Shown in pieces: positions 44,551-54,548 of a stretch of 64,000 bases of DNA. The notes beneath the pieces are model-generated. The model saw nothing but the letters and a program-made list of their open reading frames with translations. It was not told where the DNA came from and made no database searches. A program made the position numbers and the translations under genes. The number at the start of each line of letters is the position of its first letter. Position 1 is the first letter of the stretch. Source of the DNA: Roseinatronobacter monicus (GTDB lineage Bacteria > Pseudomonadota > Alphaproteobacteria > Rhodobacterales > Rhodobacteraceae); the NCBI RefSeq assembly GCF_006716865.1, contig NZ_VFPT01000001.1, forward strand, positions 1,235,001 to 1,299,000, read 5' to 3'.

Positions 44551-46470
44551 TCAGGCACTTGGCTCTGGCTCTAGCCCGCCATCTTCATCCCCGCGCTTGC
44601 GCCCGCGTGTTTTTGGCACGGCGGCGACAGAAGGGGGGCCACTGGTTGGCGTATCTTCATCATCATCGCCACGATCCAGTGCCTCACCGCGCATCACACG
44701 GGCGATTTCCGGGCCGGTCAGTGTTTCGTATTCCAGCAAACCCTTCGCCAGGTTCTCCAACTCATCCCGGTGCTCGGTCAGAATTTTTTTGGCGGTTTCA
44801 TATCCCTCATTGACCAGTTGACGCACTTTGTCATCGATCATTTTCTGAGTGATGCCGGAATGGTTTGACCCACCGCCATAGTTGCCCAAGTAACTTTGCT
44901 GTTCATTGGCGTAGTCTACATACCCCAACTCTTCGTCAAAGCCGAACTGCGTGACCATCGCGCGCGCAATCTTGGTGACCTGCTGAATGTCGCTTGCGGC
45001 CCCCGAAGTGACAGCATCTTCGCCAAACACCAGTTGCTCGGCCACGCGTCCGCCCATCGCCATGGCGATCTTGGATTTGTATTTGCGATAGCTGACAGAC
45101 AACTGGTCGCGTTCCGGCAGGGACAAAACCAGCCCCAAAGCCCGCCCGCGCGGGATGATGGTTGCCTTGTGGATGGGGTCATGTTCGGGAACATGCAGCC
45201 CGACCACTGCGTGACCCGCTTCGTGATAAGCGGTCAGTTTCTTCTCATCCTCAGACATCACCATCGAGCGGCGTTCTGCGCCCATCATGACTTTGTCTTT
45301 GGCGCTCTCGAAATCATCCATCACTACAAAACGTCGGTTGGACCGCGCCGCCATAAGCGCTGCCTCATTGACGAGGTTGGCCAGATCGGCACCAGAGAAC
45401 CCGGGTGTCCCGCGCGCGATGATGCGCAGGTCGACATTCGGGCCAAGCGGCACTTTGCGCGCATGCACGCCCAGAATACGCTCGCGCCCTTTGATGTCGG
45501 GATTGGGAACCTGAACCTGACGGTCGAAACGACCGGGGCGCAGCAGGGCAGGGTCAAGCACATCGGGGCGGTTGGTGGCCGCGACGATGATAATGCCCTC
45601 ATTGGCCTCGAACCCGTCCATTTCAACCAGAAGCTGGTTCAATGTCTGCTCACGTTCGTCATTGCCGCCACCGTAGCCGACGCCACGTGAGCGACCGACT
45701 GCGTCAATCTCGTCGATGAAAACGATACAGGGTGCATTCTTCTTGGCCTGCTCGAACATGTCGCGCACGCGGCTTGCACCGACACCCACGAACATCTCGA
45801 CAAAGTCAGAGCCAGAGATGGTGAAGAAGGGCACGCCTGCCTCACCTGCAATGGCGCGTGCAAGAAGCGTTTTACCCGTACCCGGAGGGCCGACCAGAAG
45901 CGCCCCTTTCGGGATCTTGCCGCCGAGGCGCGAGAATTTCTGCGGGTTGCGCAGAAATTCTACGATCTCTTCCAACTCGTCCTTGGCCTCGTCAATGCCA
46001 GCGACATCGTCAAAGGTGACGCGACCACTTTTCTCGGTCAGCAGTTTGGCTTTGGATTTGCCAAACCCCATTGCGCCGCCTTTGCCGCCACCTTGCATAC
46101 GGTTCATGAAATAAATCCACACGCCGATAAGCAACAGGAATGGCAACCACAGCATCAGCGTGGACAAGAAGCCCGATTGCTGCTGCGGGCGTGCCTCAAC
46201 AGGGATACCGGCATCCAGCAAGCGCTGTGTCAGGCCTGTATCATCGGGGCGAACTGTCGAATACTGTTGCCCATCACTGCCAACAAAGACGATGCGTTCA
46301 CCGTCAATGGTGACGCGGCTGACTTCACTGGCGTCAACGCGGTCAATGAATTCAGAATAATTGACACTTCGTGCCGCGGATGAGTTCTGCCCTGTGCTGA
46401 ACATGTTGAAGAGCATGATCATCAGCAGAAACAGCACGATCCAGAAAGCAAAATTCCGTGCGTTACCCAC
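44551..46470 (-). CDS. ftsH: ATP-dependent zinc metalloprotease FtsH
   Basis: Membrane-bound AAA+ protease for quality control. Of 639 aa, two spans (about 7-25 and 101-122) flank a periplasmic part; then the AAA domain with Walker A GPPGTGKT (194-201), Walker B FIDEID and the SRH region [21 protein letters not shown]; then the M41 protease domain with the zinc site HEAGH (416-420) and a later Asp ligand. The acidic/Pro-rich tail ([15 protein letters not shown]) is normal. It follows tilS on the same strand, the common order tilS-ftsH. Confidence 0.97.
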   Translation of the reverse strand: MGNARNFAFWIVLFLLMIMLFNMFSTGQNSSAARSVNYSEFIDRVDASEVSRVTIDGERIVFVGSDGQQYSTVRPDDTGLTQRLLDAGIPVEARPQQQSGFLSTLMLWLPFLLLIGVWIYFMNRMQGGGKGGAMGFGKSKAKLLTEKSGRVTFDDVAGIDEAKDELEEIVEFLRNPQKFSRLGGKIPKGALLVGPPGTGKTLLARAIAGEAGVPFFTISGSDFVEMFVGVGASRVRDMFEQAKKNAPCIVFIDEIDAVGRSRGVGYGGGNDEREQTLNQLLVEMDGFEANEGIIIVAATNRPDVLDPALLRPGRFDRQVQVPNPDIKGRERILGVHARKVPLGPNVDLRIIARGTPGFSGADLANLVNEAALMAARSNRRFVVMDDFESAKDKVMMGAERRSMVMSEDEKKLTAYHEAGHAVVGLHVPEHDPIHKATIIPRGRALGLVLSLPERDQLSVSYRKYKSKIAMAMGGRVAEQLVFGEDAVTSGAASDIQQVTKIARAMVTQFGFDEELGYVDYANEQQSYLGNYGGGSNHSGITQKMIDDKVRQLVNEGYETAKKILTEHRDELENLAKGLLEYETLTGPEIARVMRGEALDRGDDDEDTPTSGPPSVAAVPKTRGRKRGDEDGGLEPEPSA

Positions 46471-46549
46471 GGGCGTCTCCTCTTGTCATCTGTGCCTGGC
46501 GCGGGTGCACCATAGCTTCCGTTTATACATAGCAATTATAGCCGCGCGA

Positions 46550-47809
46550 TCAATGCGAATACCGCCCGCTGGGCAAAGACTCACGCGGTTCTCGTACGCA
46601 AATGCGCCATTCGGGCGCAAATCCTGCCAATGGCGCGGCAATCAGCCGCGTGCCATCCCATACCGCCGGACTGGCCACAAGCGAGGCGCGCGGCAAACGC
46701 CAGCCCGTGCGATCATTGCAATGCTGCAATCCGGCCTCGCCCAATGGGCCGATGCTCAGATGCGGTGCCGTGTGCTGGTCGTCTGGCCGCAGCACTTGCC
46801 ATCGCCTATCCCACCATTCGCCCAGCGGCGCGCGCAGGTCGCGCACAGCGTTTGCTTCGCGGGTGATCCGCAGGTCGCGCGCGCCACGTGTGATCAGGCA
46901 TCCGTGCACCGTGGCAGAGGCGCAGGTCATCGCCTTGCGCAGGGCAGACAGACGCGGGCGATAGGCGTTGGACGAGATTTCGCACACAGCGCGCGCGAGC
47001 AGCCGATACCGCGTGTCTTGGGGCAGGGCGTCCAGGCGGGCTGTGTCAAACACGAAATCGCCATGCTCGAAGCGGCAGATGTCATGCGCGGCATTTGCCG
47101 CCGCCGCGTCCAGCACTGTGCGCGCATCGGCCATGCGCGCGGCGGTCTCCGACAGGCGTGCGCGGGTCAGACCCATTGACGCCAGTGTGTCGAGGGCTTG
47201 GCGCGCCTTGATCCGGTCGAAACCTGTGTCATCATTGCTTGGATCATCGACCCATGCGATCTGACTTGCGCGCAGCCAGTCGCGCAACTCTCTGCGTGTG
47301 AAGTCGAGTAACGGACGTAGCCAGTGCAGGCCATCGGCCATTTGTGCCGGGGCCATCGCCGCCAGCCCATCCACCCCTGACCCGCGCGCCAGACGCATCA
47401 GAAAGGTTTCGGCCTGATCGTCTTGCGTATGGCCCAGAAGCACGCCCTGAAGCCCCTCGCCCTGCGCCCAATCTGTCAGCAAGTGGCGTCGGGCGTTGCG
47501 CGCGGCATCTTGCAAATTACCGCGTCTGTCCCAGCCCTGCCAATGCAGCGTTGTATGCTTTAGCCCCAAAGCCTGTGCAGCTTGGGCAACAAACTGTGCC
47601 TCATCGCCCGCTTCCGGGCGCAGGCCGTGATTGACTGTCGCAACATGCAATTCAGCCCCGCACCACTGATGCGCCAGATGCATCAGCGCCATTGAATCGC
47701 CGCCCCCCGATACCGCAATCCCCAGCCTAGTGGGCCGCTCGGGTGCCAAGTGGCCCATGGCCTGCGCGAAGCGCGCCGTCAAATCGCTGTTACCCGCGAT
47801 CAAGGACAC
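46550..47809 (-). CDS. tilS: tRNA(Ile)-lysidine synthase
   Basis: Modifies C34 of the AUA-reading tRNA(Ile) to lysidine using ATP and lysine. The PP-loop motif AVSGGGDSMAL is near residue 31; HTQDDQAETFLMRLARGSGVDGL marks the catalytic core. 419 aa includes the N-terminal catalytic and a C-terminal substrate domain. Start is uncertain: GTG 47809 has GGAG only one nt away, whereas TTG 47803 has GGAG at 5 nt and overlaps the cpoB stop as TTGA, so TTG may be the true start. It lies between cpoB and ftsH. Confidence 0.92.
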   Translation of the reverse strand: MSLIAGNSDLTARFAQAMGHLAPERPTRLGIAVSGGGDSMALMHLAHQWCGAELHVATVNHGLRPEAGDEAQFVAQAAQALGLKHTTLHWQGWDRRGNLQDAARNARRHLLTDWAQGEGLQGVLLGHTQDDQAETFLMRLARGSGVDGLAAMAPAQMADGLHWLRPLLDFTRRELRDWLRASQIAWVDDPSNDDTGFDRIKARQALDTLASMGLTRARLSETAARMADARTVLDAAAANAAHDICRFEHGDFVFDTARLDALPQDTRYRLLARAVCEISSNAYRPRLSALRKAMTCASATVHGCLITRGARDLRITREANAVRDLRAPLGEWWDRRWQVLRPDDQHTAPHLSIGPLGEAGLQHCNDRTGWRLPRASLVASPAVWDGTRLIAAPLAGFAPEWRICVREPRESLPSGRYSH

Positions 47810-48597
47810 TCCAGCCGCGCGCGTGCGTCGCTGGCCTCGGTCGCTTGTGGGCTTGATGCGAAGCGGTCAAGCAATTCATCAAACATGACGCAGGCTTCCT
47901 CGCGTTGCTCCAACCGGCCAAGGCTTTCGCCCAAGGCAAGCAGGGCACGCGGCGCATCGGCCCCGTCGGAATCCGCCAGATAGAGATTGAGATAGGCCCG
48001 TGCCGCGTCAGGTTCGGACCCGCGCGCGCGGTGCATGTCGCCCAACAACATGCTGGCGTCCGCACCTAGCGGGCTGCCGGGATAGAATTCAAGAAACTGC
48101 TGCAAAGCCTCTGCTGCGGCATCATAGTCGCCACTCTCGGCCAAATCGCGGGCGGAGTCGAAGGCTGTCCGCTCGCTTGCGGCAAGCTCTGGCGCGTCGC
48201 TGTCGCCAACGGCGGTGGTTTCGCCGCGATCAAGCGGGCGCGGGGTTGCCAGTTCTGTGGTGTCGCCACCTTCCAGCTCGGTCATGCGAAATTCAAGATC
48301 ACCCAGTCGGTTAGAGGCCTCGTCGATTGTGCGCCGGATGCGGAACTCCAACTCTTCGGTGCGGCCGGTCAAGCGCGCAAGTTCCTCGCGGATGCGCTCG
48401 ACCCGGTCGATCAATGCGCCGTCGAAACCGGGTTGCTCTGCTGCTGACCCAGAGGACAACTCGCGCGCCAGATCCGCGACCACACTGCTCAGCGCAGTCA
48501 ACTCCGCGCGCAAATCAGCCACGGTTTCGGCTTGCGCCGGGGCCAGTGCTGGCCCCGACACAAGTATTGCAAATGCAATGGTGCGGATCAGGCGCAT
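47800..48597 (-). CDS. cpoB: Tol-Pal system protein CpoB/YbgF
   Basis: Periplasmic coordinator of peptidoglycan synthesis with outer-membrane constriction. Of 265 aa, signal peptide MRLIRTIAFAILVSGPALAPAQA, then an N-terminal coiled coil (ETVADLRAELTALSSVVADLARE and RVERIREELARLTGRTEELE, about 24-110), then TPR repeats (about 145-260: ESGDYDAAAEALQQFLEFYPGS, GSEPDAARAYLNLYLADS). It follows pal by 4 bp and overlaps tilS, as in the canonical tol-pal cluster. Confidence 0.92.
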   Translation of the reverse strand: MRLIRTIAFAILVSGPALAPAQAETVADLRAELTALSSVVADLARELSSGSAAEQPGFDGALIDRVERIREELARLTGRTEELEFRIRRTIDEASNRLGDLEFRMTELEGGDTTELATPRPLDRGETTAVGDSDAPELAASERTAFDSARDLAESGDYDAAAEALQQFLEFYPGSPLGADASMLLGDMHRARGSEPDAARAYLNLYLADSDGADAPRALLALGESLGRLEQREEACVMFDELLDRFASSPQATEASDARARLECP

Positions 48598-48601
48598 GGG
48601 C

Positions 48602-49147
48602 TTAGCTTGTCCGTGCGCCGGACACTGCCGTCACGGAGCGGCGGTTCACATCCCAGCAGCGCTGTGCGGCACAAGCTTCGACCGGGCGTTCCTTGCCGTA
48701 GCTGACAGTCCGCAGACGGTTTGCGCTGATACCTTGGCTGACCAGATACTGCATCACGGCATTGGCGCGACGTTCGCCCAAGGCGACGTTATATTCGCGC
48801 GTGCCACGCTCATCGGCATGGCCTTCGATCACGATTGTATATTGTGGGTTCGATGTCAGCCAGCGCGCCTGCCCGTTAAGGGTCGAGCGTGCCTCCTCAT
48901 TCAGGCTGGAGCTGTCCACTGTAAAGAACACGCGGTCACCGATGCGCTGCTGGAAATGCGCGATGGAGTTGGGGTCATTCGGATCGCCCAGATTGCCGGT
49001 CTGAATGCCGCCATCATTGAAGCCGCCGCCGTTTCCGCCAAAGCCATCAGCGCCACCGCCACCGAATGTGCCGCCGCCGCGCGGGTTGTTACAGGCCGCA
49101 AGCGCAAGCGTTGCGAGTACGAGGAGTATTTTTGACGTCAAAGTCAT
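48602..49147 (-). CDS. pal: Peptidoglycan-associated lipoprotein Pal
   Basis: Outer-membrane lipoprotein that binds peptidoglycan. Of 181 aa, the signal peptide and lipobox LALAACNN place Cys at about residue 19; a Gly-rich linker (GGGTFGGGGADGFGGNGGGF) follows, then the OmpA domain with VFFTVDSSSLNEEA, IEGHADERGTREYN and RRANAVMQYLVSQGI. It ends with ACAAQRCW, a Cys pair that may form a disulfide. Between tolB and cpoB. Confidence 0.95.
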   Translation of the reverse strand: MTLTSKILLVLATLALAACNNPRGGGTFGGGGADGFGGNGGGFNDGGIQTGNLGDPNDPNSIAHFQQRIGDRVFFTVDSSSLNEEARSTLNGQARWLTSNPQYTIVIEGHADERGTREYNVALGERRANAVMQYLVSQGISANRLRTVSYGKERPVEACAAQRCWDVNRRSVTAVSGARTS

Positions 49148-49187
49148 GAATTTGATCCCTCAGAAGGTTTGTGTTTGTTTGTTGAAG

Positions 49188-50513
49188 TCACGGTAGAAGG
49201 GGGCCCCAGGCCGGGTCAGATGCAGGCCCTGGTGTTGGAACGCGGCGCAGGTTGCGCCCCGAAATATCGACCGAGAACAGTGCCGGGTCCCCGCCTTGCG
49301 CCTCTCGCGTGAATTTCACCACGCGGCCATTTGGTGACCATGTCGGGCCTTCGTCAAGAAACGAGGCCGTGAGCAGGCGTTCTTCGCTACCATTTGTGCG
49401 CATGACCCCGATGTGAAAACGCCCCGCATTTGACTTGGTAAAGGCGATCATATCGCCGCGTGGCGACCAGACAGGGGTGGAATAGCGGCCCTGACCGAAG
49501 CTGATGCGCCGCGCTTCGCCACCATTGGCGGGCATCACATAAATCTGGCTGGTGCCGGAGCGGTCGGATTCAAATGTGATCTGCCGTCCATCGGGCGAAA
49601 AGCTGGGGGCTGTCGCAATCGAGGGCGACGAGGTGAGCTGTTGGATTTGACCAGACCCGATTTCCAACCGGTAAAGGTCCGTATTGCCGCCCCGTGCCGC
49701 CGAAAACACCAGTGAGCGCCCGTCAGGTGAAAAGCGCGGCGAAAAGGTCATCGCGCCGGGAATATCCCCGACAAGCTGACGCTGCCCTGTTTGGGTGTTC
49801 ATCAGCGCGATGCGCGGGGTTCCCGTCTCGTATGTTGTGTAGATGATCTGCTCGCCGGTTGCCGACATGCGCGGCCCAAGCACCAAGGCGCGACCATCTG
49901 TCAGGTATTGCATATTCTCGCCATCCTGATCCATGATCGCCAGCCGCTTGGTGCGGTTCCCGCGAGAGCCGGATTCCGAGATAAACACCACGCGGCTGTC
50001 AAAATACCCGCTTTCACCAGTGATCCGGCTATACACGGCATCCGAGACTTTATGCGCCATGCGCCGCCAGTTCTCAGTGCTGCCGCCAAATTGCAGACCT
50101 TCACCGATTTGCTGGCCTGACAGCACATCGAACAGGCGGAACTTTACGTTCATGCGGTTGCCCGACACGGACACAGCGCCGGTAATCAGCGCCTGCGTAT
50201 TGATCGCGCGCCAGTCCGAGTAGTTGACACTGGCATCAAAGCTGGAAATGCGCCCAAGATGGGCCGAGCGCGGAATTTCCCGAAACAGCCCCGTATTCGT
50301 AAGGTTGGCCGAGACAACGCGCGCCAGAGATTCGGAATACTGGCTGCCAGCGCTGTTCTCTGGCACGAAAGCGGGCATCGCAAAGGGCATCGGCTCGATC
50401 ACGCCTTCGGTGATCTGCAAACGCAATGGCTGTGCCTGTGCAGGCAGGGCAGCGACAAAAGCCGCCAGCCAAACCAGAACAAGTGCGGGCAGGAAATGGA
50501 AAAGCCGGGTCAT
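49188..50513 (-). CDS. tolB: Tol-Pal translocation protein TolB
   Basis: Periplasmic beta-propeller that contacts Pal and TolA. Of 441 aa, signal peptide [15 protein letters not shown], then the TolB N-domain ([16 protein letters not shown]) and six propeller repeats rich in FSPDGR ([20 protein letters not shown] and others). ATG 50513 is chosen because it opens the signal peptide; upstream frame codons overlap tolA. The stop of tolA overlaps by 4 nt, so translation is coupled. Confidence 0.95.
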   Translation of the reverse strand: MTRLFHFLPALVLVWLAAFVAALPAQAQPLRLQITEGVIEPMPFAMPAFVPENSAGSQYSESLARVVSANLTNTGLFREIPRSAHLGRISSFDASVNYSDWRAINTQALITGAVSVSGNRMNVKFRLFDVLSGQQIGEGLQFGGSTENWRRMAHKVSDAVYSRITGESGYFDSRVVFISESGSRGNRTKRLAIMDQDGENMQYLTDGRALVLGPRMSATGEQIIYTTYETGTPRIALMNTQTGQRQLVGDIPGAMTFSPRFSPDGRSLVFSAARGGNTDLYRLEIGSGQIQQLTSSPSIATAPSFSPDGRQITFESDRSGTSQIYVMPANGGEARRISFGQGRYSTPVWSPRGDMIAFTKSNAGRFHIGVMRTNGSEERLLTASFLDEGPTWSPNGRVVKFTREAQGGDPALFSVDISGRNLRRVPTPGPASDPAWGPLLP

Positions 50514-51730
50514 CTGAGCCTCATCCCTTCGGGGTTGAACGTGATTTCTATATCGCGCCAAGCGTCGTATTTGTCAGCAGGTAGTCCATAGCCATCACCT
50601 TCGCAGCGTATAATCGCACGGCGCGCGGCGTCAAATGCCTGTTGTATCGCAGTCTCGGTCCCACCAGAGGCAGAGACGATCCTGATAGAGCCTTGTTCAT
50701 GCCGCGCAGATGGCGTCATCGAGAAGCCGACCGTCACTGTGACTTGCTGCGCGTCGGTCGAGAGAACGCCGATATTCCAGCATTGCTGAATGGCAAGACG
50801 CAAGCCATCGGCTTCGGATGAACTCAGCCCGCCGCTGGCTGGCGCAGATGTCTGGGTCTGCTGATCGGCCATGGCCGCAGCAAGCGCTTCGGCGATGGCA
50901 TCTGACGGGGCCGCCTGCGGTTCCGGCTCTGGGGTCGGTTCTGGAGTTGGCTCCGGTGTCGGTGTGGGTGTTGGAGTGGGTTGTGGCGGGGTGGGGGCTT
51001 CGGTCGTTTGCGTTGGCGCCTCTGTGGCGGGGGGCGGAGTGGGGCGATCTGGCCGCATACGCGGGCGCGAGCTGATGGTGGGTGCCATCGCAGCGCGTTC
51101 CGTGGTGCCGTCTTCGGTTTCGGTCGCCTCGGTCACGATTTCGGTCGTTGCCTCTGGCGGTGCAGTCTCGGCCTGTTCCTGCTCTGGCTCCGGGGTGTCG
51201 GCCTCTGCATCGGGTTGCGCGGCAGGTTGGGCGGCAATATCAGACTGCGCGCCCTCGGGGGGGGCATCGCTCGGGGTCGGGGCCACACGGTCGACAGGAC
51301 GGGGGCGCGGGCGCTGGCTGACTCCCGGCGCAGGCTGCGGCGAGAAGATTACCCCGGTCGAGGGCGCAGAGGGTTCTGGCTCTGGCTCCGGCTCTGGTGC
51401 GGGCTGTGGCGCAGGCTCCTCAACGGGTTGGGGTGGCTCTGGCGCAACAGGGTCCGGCGCGCGGATTTCGGGTTCGGGTTCAGGTTCGGGGGCGGGTGCT
51501 TGCGGGGCAGAAGGCTCCGGCTCTGGTTCGGGTTCCGGTGCAGGCTGGGGGGCCGGTGCCGCCTCGGGGCGCGGCCCGCTGAGTGCCGCGAAATCTTCGC
51601 TCGAAATCAGCGAGACATCCGTTGCAGGGACCGCCGCACTGCTGTCAGGCGCCTGAAAGATGTCGAAGACCATCACCCAGACAATCAGACCAATATGCGC
51701 AACACCCGAGACTTTCTGCCCCGTGTCCAT
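50510..51730 (-). CDS. tolA: Tol-Pal protein TolA with long Pro/Glu-rich linker
   Basis: Inner-membrane anchored protein bridging TolQR and TolB/Pal. Of 406 aa: one N-terminal span (about 8-27, [18 protein letters not shown]), a very long linker of Pro/Glu repeats ([13 protein letters not shown], then [19 protein letters not shown]), and a C-terminal TolA/TonB-like domain (about 300-406) with [12 protein letters not shown]. Instead of the usual Ala/Lys helix the linker is Pro-rich, as in many Rhodobacterales. ATG 51730 (MDTGQKVSG) fits the family; ATG 51760 would add ten residues. Confidence 0.88.
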   Translation of the reverse strand: MDTGQKVSGVAHIGLIVWVMVFDIFQAPDSSAAVPATDVSLISSEDFAALSGPRPEAAPAPQPAPEPEPEPEPSAPQAPAPEPEPEPEIRAPDPVAPEPPQPVEEPAPQPAPEPEPEPEPSAPSTGVIFSPQPAPGVSQRPRPRPVDRVAPTPSDAPPEGAQSDIAAQPAAQPDAEADTPEPEQEQAETAPPEATTEIVTEATETEDGTTERAAMAPTISSRPRMRPDRPTPPPATEAPTQTTEAPTPPQPTPTPTPTPEPTPEPTPEPEPQAAPSDAIAEALAAAMADQQTQTSAPASGGLSSSEADGLRLAIQQCWNIGVLSTDAQQVTVTVGFSMTPSARHEQGSIRIVSASGGTETAIQQAFDAARRAIIRCEGDGYGLPADKYDAWRDIEITFNPEGMRLR

Positions 51731-51791
51731 GCTATTCCATATGTCTCTTGCGCCTGCCATTTGCTACTGCTGGCCTTTACACCAGATGCAC

Positions 51792-52262
51792 TCAGTTGCC
51801 CGCGCCGTCGAAGCGCGGGCCGCCTTGCTCGGTCACCAGACCGATATTGTTGAAGCCACCCGAATTCAGCGCTCCCATCACCTGCACAACGCGCTCATAC
51901 GGAATTGTTCCGTCGGCACGCAGGAAAACCTTGTTGTCGCGCCGCTCGGCGGCCACCGCGCGAAGCTGTGGAATAAGATCACTCGGGTCAATCTCGGTAG
52001 ACATGATCAGTACTGTTCCATCTGCGGTCAGGGTAATCGAAAGGGGCTCTTCCTGTTCGGCAGGCAATGCGCCTGCTGAGGTGCGCGGCAATTCCACCGG
52101 CACGCCCACAGTCAGCATGGGCGCTGCCACCATGAAGATGATCAGAAGCACCAGCATCACATCGACAAAGGGCGTAACGTTGATCTCGGACATGCGCGCA
52201 GCCCCGCCGCGCCGCCTGCGCCGACCCGTCCCTCCGCCCTTTTTGGCAAATTGAGCACCCAT
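51792..52262 (-). CDS. tolR: Tol-Pal protein TolR (ExbD family)
   Basis: Inner-membrane proton-channel partner of TolQ. Of 156 aa: basic N-terminus (RRRRRGGAARMSEINVTPFVD), one span with the channel Asp (FVDVMLVLLIIFMVAAPML, about 30-50) and a periplasmic domain. Three bp separate it from the tolQ stop, and TolA starts 61 bp after the tolR stop. Motif and neighbours leave little doubt. Confidence 0.95.
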   Translation of the reverse strand: MGAQFAKKGGGTGRRRRRGGAARMSEINVTPFVDVMLVLLIIFMVAAPMLTVGVPVELPRTSAGALPAEQEEPLSITLTADGTVLIMSTEIDPSDLIPQLRAVAAERRDNKVFLRADGTIPYERVVQVMGALNSGGFNNIGLVTEQGGPRFDGAGN

Positions 52263-52265
52263 GGG

Positions 52266-52964
52266 TCAGGCCGCATCCAACTGGCGCGACAGGATCGTGT
52301 TGAACTCATCCGCGAAGCCCTCATAGCCCGAGATGATCGCATCGCTGTCATCGGTCAGCTTGTTATAGAAGATAGTGGCGGGAATGGCTGCCAGCAGGCC
52401 AAGCCCTGTCGCCAGAAGCGCCTCGGCAATGCCGGGGGCAACAACGGCCAGATTGGTGGATTGCGCCAGCGCAATTTCTTCAAATGCGTGCTTGATCCCC
52501 CAGACCGTACCAAAAAGCCCGACAAAGGGCGAAGCAGACCCGACCGACGCCAGAAAGGTCAGCCCCCCTGTCAGCAACCGCGTCTCTTTGGTGATGGCCA
52601 CATCCATCGAACGGTCGATCCGTGCCACTGCACCGGGTATCAGCCGCCCATCAGCGCGGTGCGAGCGCCGCCATTCGGTCATGCCCGCCGCGAAGACCCG
52701 TTGAGGGGACGTCGCAGGCGCAGGCCCGATCTGGTCATACAGCTCATCCAGCGGCTCTCCCGACCAGAAAGCCGCATCAAAATCTTCAGCCTCATTGCGC
52801 GCGCGCCGGTAGAGAATGTGCTTCTGGATGATGATGGCCCAAGACCAGAAAGAAGCAATGATCAGGCTGATCATCACCAATTGCACTGTGATGGTTGCTC
52901 GCGCAAAAAGAGCCAGCAGTGAGAAATCAATCTCCTGCGCCGCTGTCAGGGTGGTCTGGTCCAT
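52266..52964 (-). CDS. tolQ: Tol-Pal protein TolQ (MotA/ExbB family)
   Basis: Inner-membrane channel component of 232 aa with three spans (about 20-42, 132-155, 168-190); GLFGTVWGIKHAFEEIA and ATGLGLLAAIPATIFYNK are the ExbB/TolQ signatures carrying channel Thr residues. ATG 52964 is used; 20 upstream codons are open but fall between genes, and no good RBS supports either choice. First gene of the tol block after ybgC. Confidence 0.94.
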   Translation of the reverse strand: MDQTTLTAAQEIDFSLLALFARATITVQLVMISLIIASFWSWAIIIQKHILYRRARNEAEDFDAAFWSGEPLDELYDQIGPAPATSPQRVFAAGMTEWRRSHRADGRLIPGAVARIDRSMDVAITKETRLLTGGLTFLASVGSASPFVGLFGTVWGIKHAFEEIALAQSTNLAVVAPGIAEALLATGLGLLAAIPATIFYNKLTDDSDAIISGYEGFADEFNTILSRQLDAA

Positions 52965-53051
52965 GAATCTGCTCGCGTTAGATGTGCCGCTCTTAGGGCG
53001 GCTTTGACGCAGACCATACAACAAGACAAGCGCAACACCAACACAAGCGCG

Positions 53052-53468
53052 TTATACTTTGGGTTTATGAGGAGTGTTTTCGCCGATTTTTTCGATCAAA
53101 GCGTCGGGCAGGGGCTGAGGGCGGCCTGTATCGCCCAGACAGACCAGTGTGACCTCGGCCAGAAACAACATTTTGTCCCCGCGCAAGACGCTTTGACGCA
53201 ACACCAGTCGCGCACCGGAATGGCGCATATATGCGGTCGTAATATCCAGCAGATCATCGAAATGGGCAGGGGCAAGATAATCTGCCACCACACGGCGCAC
53301 AGCAAAGACACCTGCGCCTTGCGCCTTCATCGCGGCCTGATCCAGACCAAGGCTGCGCACCCACTCGCTGCGCCCGCGTTCGATGAATTTCAGGTAGTTG
53401 GCATAATAGACGATCCCTGCAAGGTCTGTGTCCTCGTAATAGACGCGGATCGGGTGGGAATGGGTCAT
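53052..53468 (-). CDS. ybgC: Acyl-CoA thioesterase YbgC (tol-pal associated)
   Basis: Hot-dog fold thioesterase, 138 aa, cytosolic, first gene of the tol-pal cluster. The catalytic Asp and signature lie in YYEDTDLAGIVYYANYLKF (about 9-27), and ERGRSEWVRSLG follows. GAAGG lies 7 nt before ATG 53468; the longer open frame upstream is opposite the SDR gene and is rejected. Relatives act on acyl-CoA or acyl-ACP and associate with phospholipid synthesis. Confidence 0.92.
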   Translation of the reverse strand: MTHSHPIRVYYEDTDLAGIVYYANYLKFIERGRSEWVRSLGLDQAAMKAQGAGVFAVRRVVADYLAPAHFDDLLDITTAYMRHSGARLVLRQSVLRGDKMLFLAEVTLVCLGDTGRPQPLPDALIEKIGENTPHKPKV

Positions 53469-53603
53469 GATGCGGCCTTCGTGCTGGGGGCCAATATGTA
53501 GATTGGCTGTCGTGTAGGTGCAATCTATCGGGGGGCGCTGGCTTGTTCCATCCCGGTTACAACTTACCTGCTGACCCAACAGGTTTGTAACAGGAGGTCC
53601 GAA

Positions 53604-54281
53604 ATGGCCGAAAGAAAGACACTCTTTATCACAGGCGCATCCAGCGGGATCGGGGAGGCCACCGCGCGCGCGGCGGTCGCCGCAGGCTGGAATGTGGGGC
53701 TGATGGCGCGCAGTGCCGACAAGCTGGACCAGCTTGTGCAAGAGCTTGGGTCAGCCAGTCTGGCTGTGGCGGGCGACGCCACGGACCTTGTAGCGCAGGA
53801 AGATGCGATTGCGCGTGTTGCAGCACATTATGGCGGGCTTGATGCGGCCTTTGCCAATGCTGGCATGGGCGTCGAGACACCGGGCACTGAAGCGGGCGAC
53901 CCGGAAGAGTGGCGGCGGATGATTGATCTGAACATCATGGCACTGCTCTACACGACGCGCGCCGCCTTGCCCGAATTGCGCAAGACGAAGGGTCAGCTTG
54001 TTTTGACAGGATCGGTCGCGGGCAAGGTGCATATCGCGGGGTCGATCTATGGCGCGACGAAATGGTTTGTGCATGGCTATGCAGGCAATATGGCGCAGGA
54101 AATGCGCGAATGGGGCGGGCGCTGCACCCTGATCGCGCCGGGCATGGTCGACACGCCCTTTTTCTCAGAGCCGAAGCCCGAGAAATTGCAAGCAGAAGAC
54201 ATAGCGAACGCTGTGGTCTTCGCGTTGTCGCAGCCCCCGCGCGCCGCAATCCCCGAGATCGTGGTCATGCCGATGGGCTAG
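53604..54281 (+). CDS. Short-chain dehydrogenase/reductase
   Basis: NAD(P)-dependent SDR of 225 aa. Cofactor motif TGASSGIGEATARAA (about 10-24), NAGMG, catalytic Ser in LTGSVAGK and Tyr-x3-Lys in YGATKW (about 146-151). Length and C-terminal SQPPRAAIPEIVVMPMG resemble the YdfG-like clade (serine or hydroxy-acid dehydrogenase-like), but substrate is not determined. AGGAGG lies 6 nt before the ATG. Divergent from ybgC. Confidence 0.87.
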   Translation: MAERKTLFITGASSGIGEATARAAVAAGWNVGLMARSADKLDQLVQELGSASLAVAGDATDLVAQEDAIARVAAHYGGLDAAFANAGMGVETPGTEAGDPEEWRRMIDLNIMALLYTTRAALPELRKTKGQLVLTGSVAGKVHIAGSIYGATKWFVHGYAGNMAQEMREWGGRCTLIAPGMVDTPFFSEPKPEKLQAEDIANAVVFALSQPPRAAIPEIVVMPMG

Positions 54282-54330
54282 GTGAGGTAAATTGGGTCTT
54301 TCAGCGACACCAAAGTAAACTGCAACGGGG

Positions 54331-54370
54331 TCTGAGCCGGTCATGGATGCAGCGACGTGGCCGGCTCAGA
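54331..54370. other. Large inverted repeat in SDR-gabD spacer
   Basis: TCTGAGCCGGTCA / TGGCCGGCTCAGA (13 bp with one G-U) around a 14-nt loop. There is no T-tract on either side. It could be a protein-binding site, an attenuator or a remnant of an insertion end; nothing else in the 267-bp spacer explains it. Confidence 0.45.
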
Positions 54371-54513
54371 ATTGTGGTTTCGTCATTGCTAGGGTGTTGC
54401 AATAGCTTAACCATTAATCGGCCTTTGCTTATTTGTTCAGTCCCGGCATCTGTTGGGCCGGTCCGCCAAGCCCATCATGCCGCTGAAAGCCAGAAGCGGA
54501 CCACTGGAAAGGT

Positions 54514-54535
54514 GCAGGGGCGCGCACGCCCCTGC
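54514..54535 (-). terminator. Hairpin after gabD
   Basis: Nine-bp stem GCAGGGGCG / CGCCCCTGC with loop CGCA, 14 bp after the gabD stop on the minus strand. There is no strong T-tract; possible terminator. Confidence 0.5.
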
Positions 54536-54548
54536 GATAGCATGAGCT

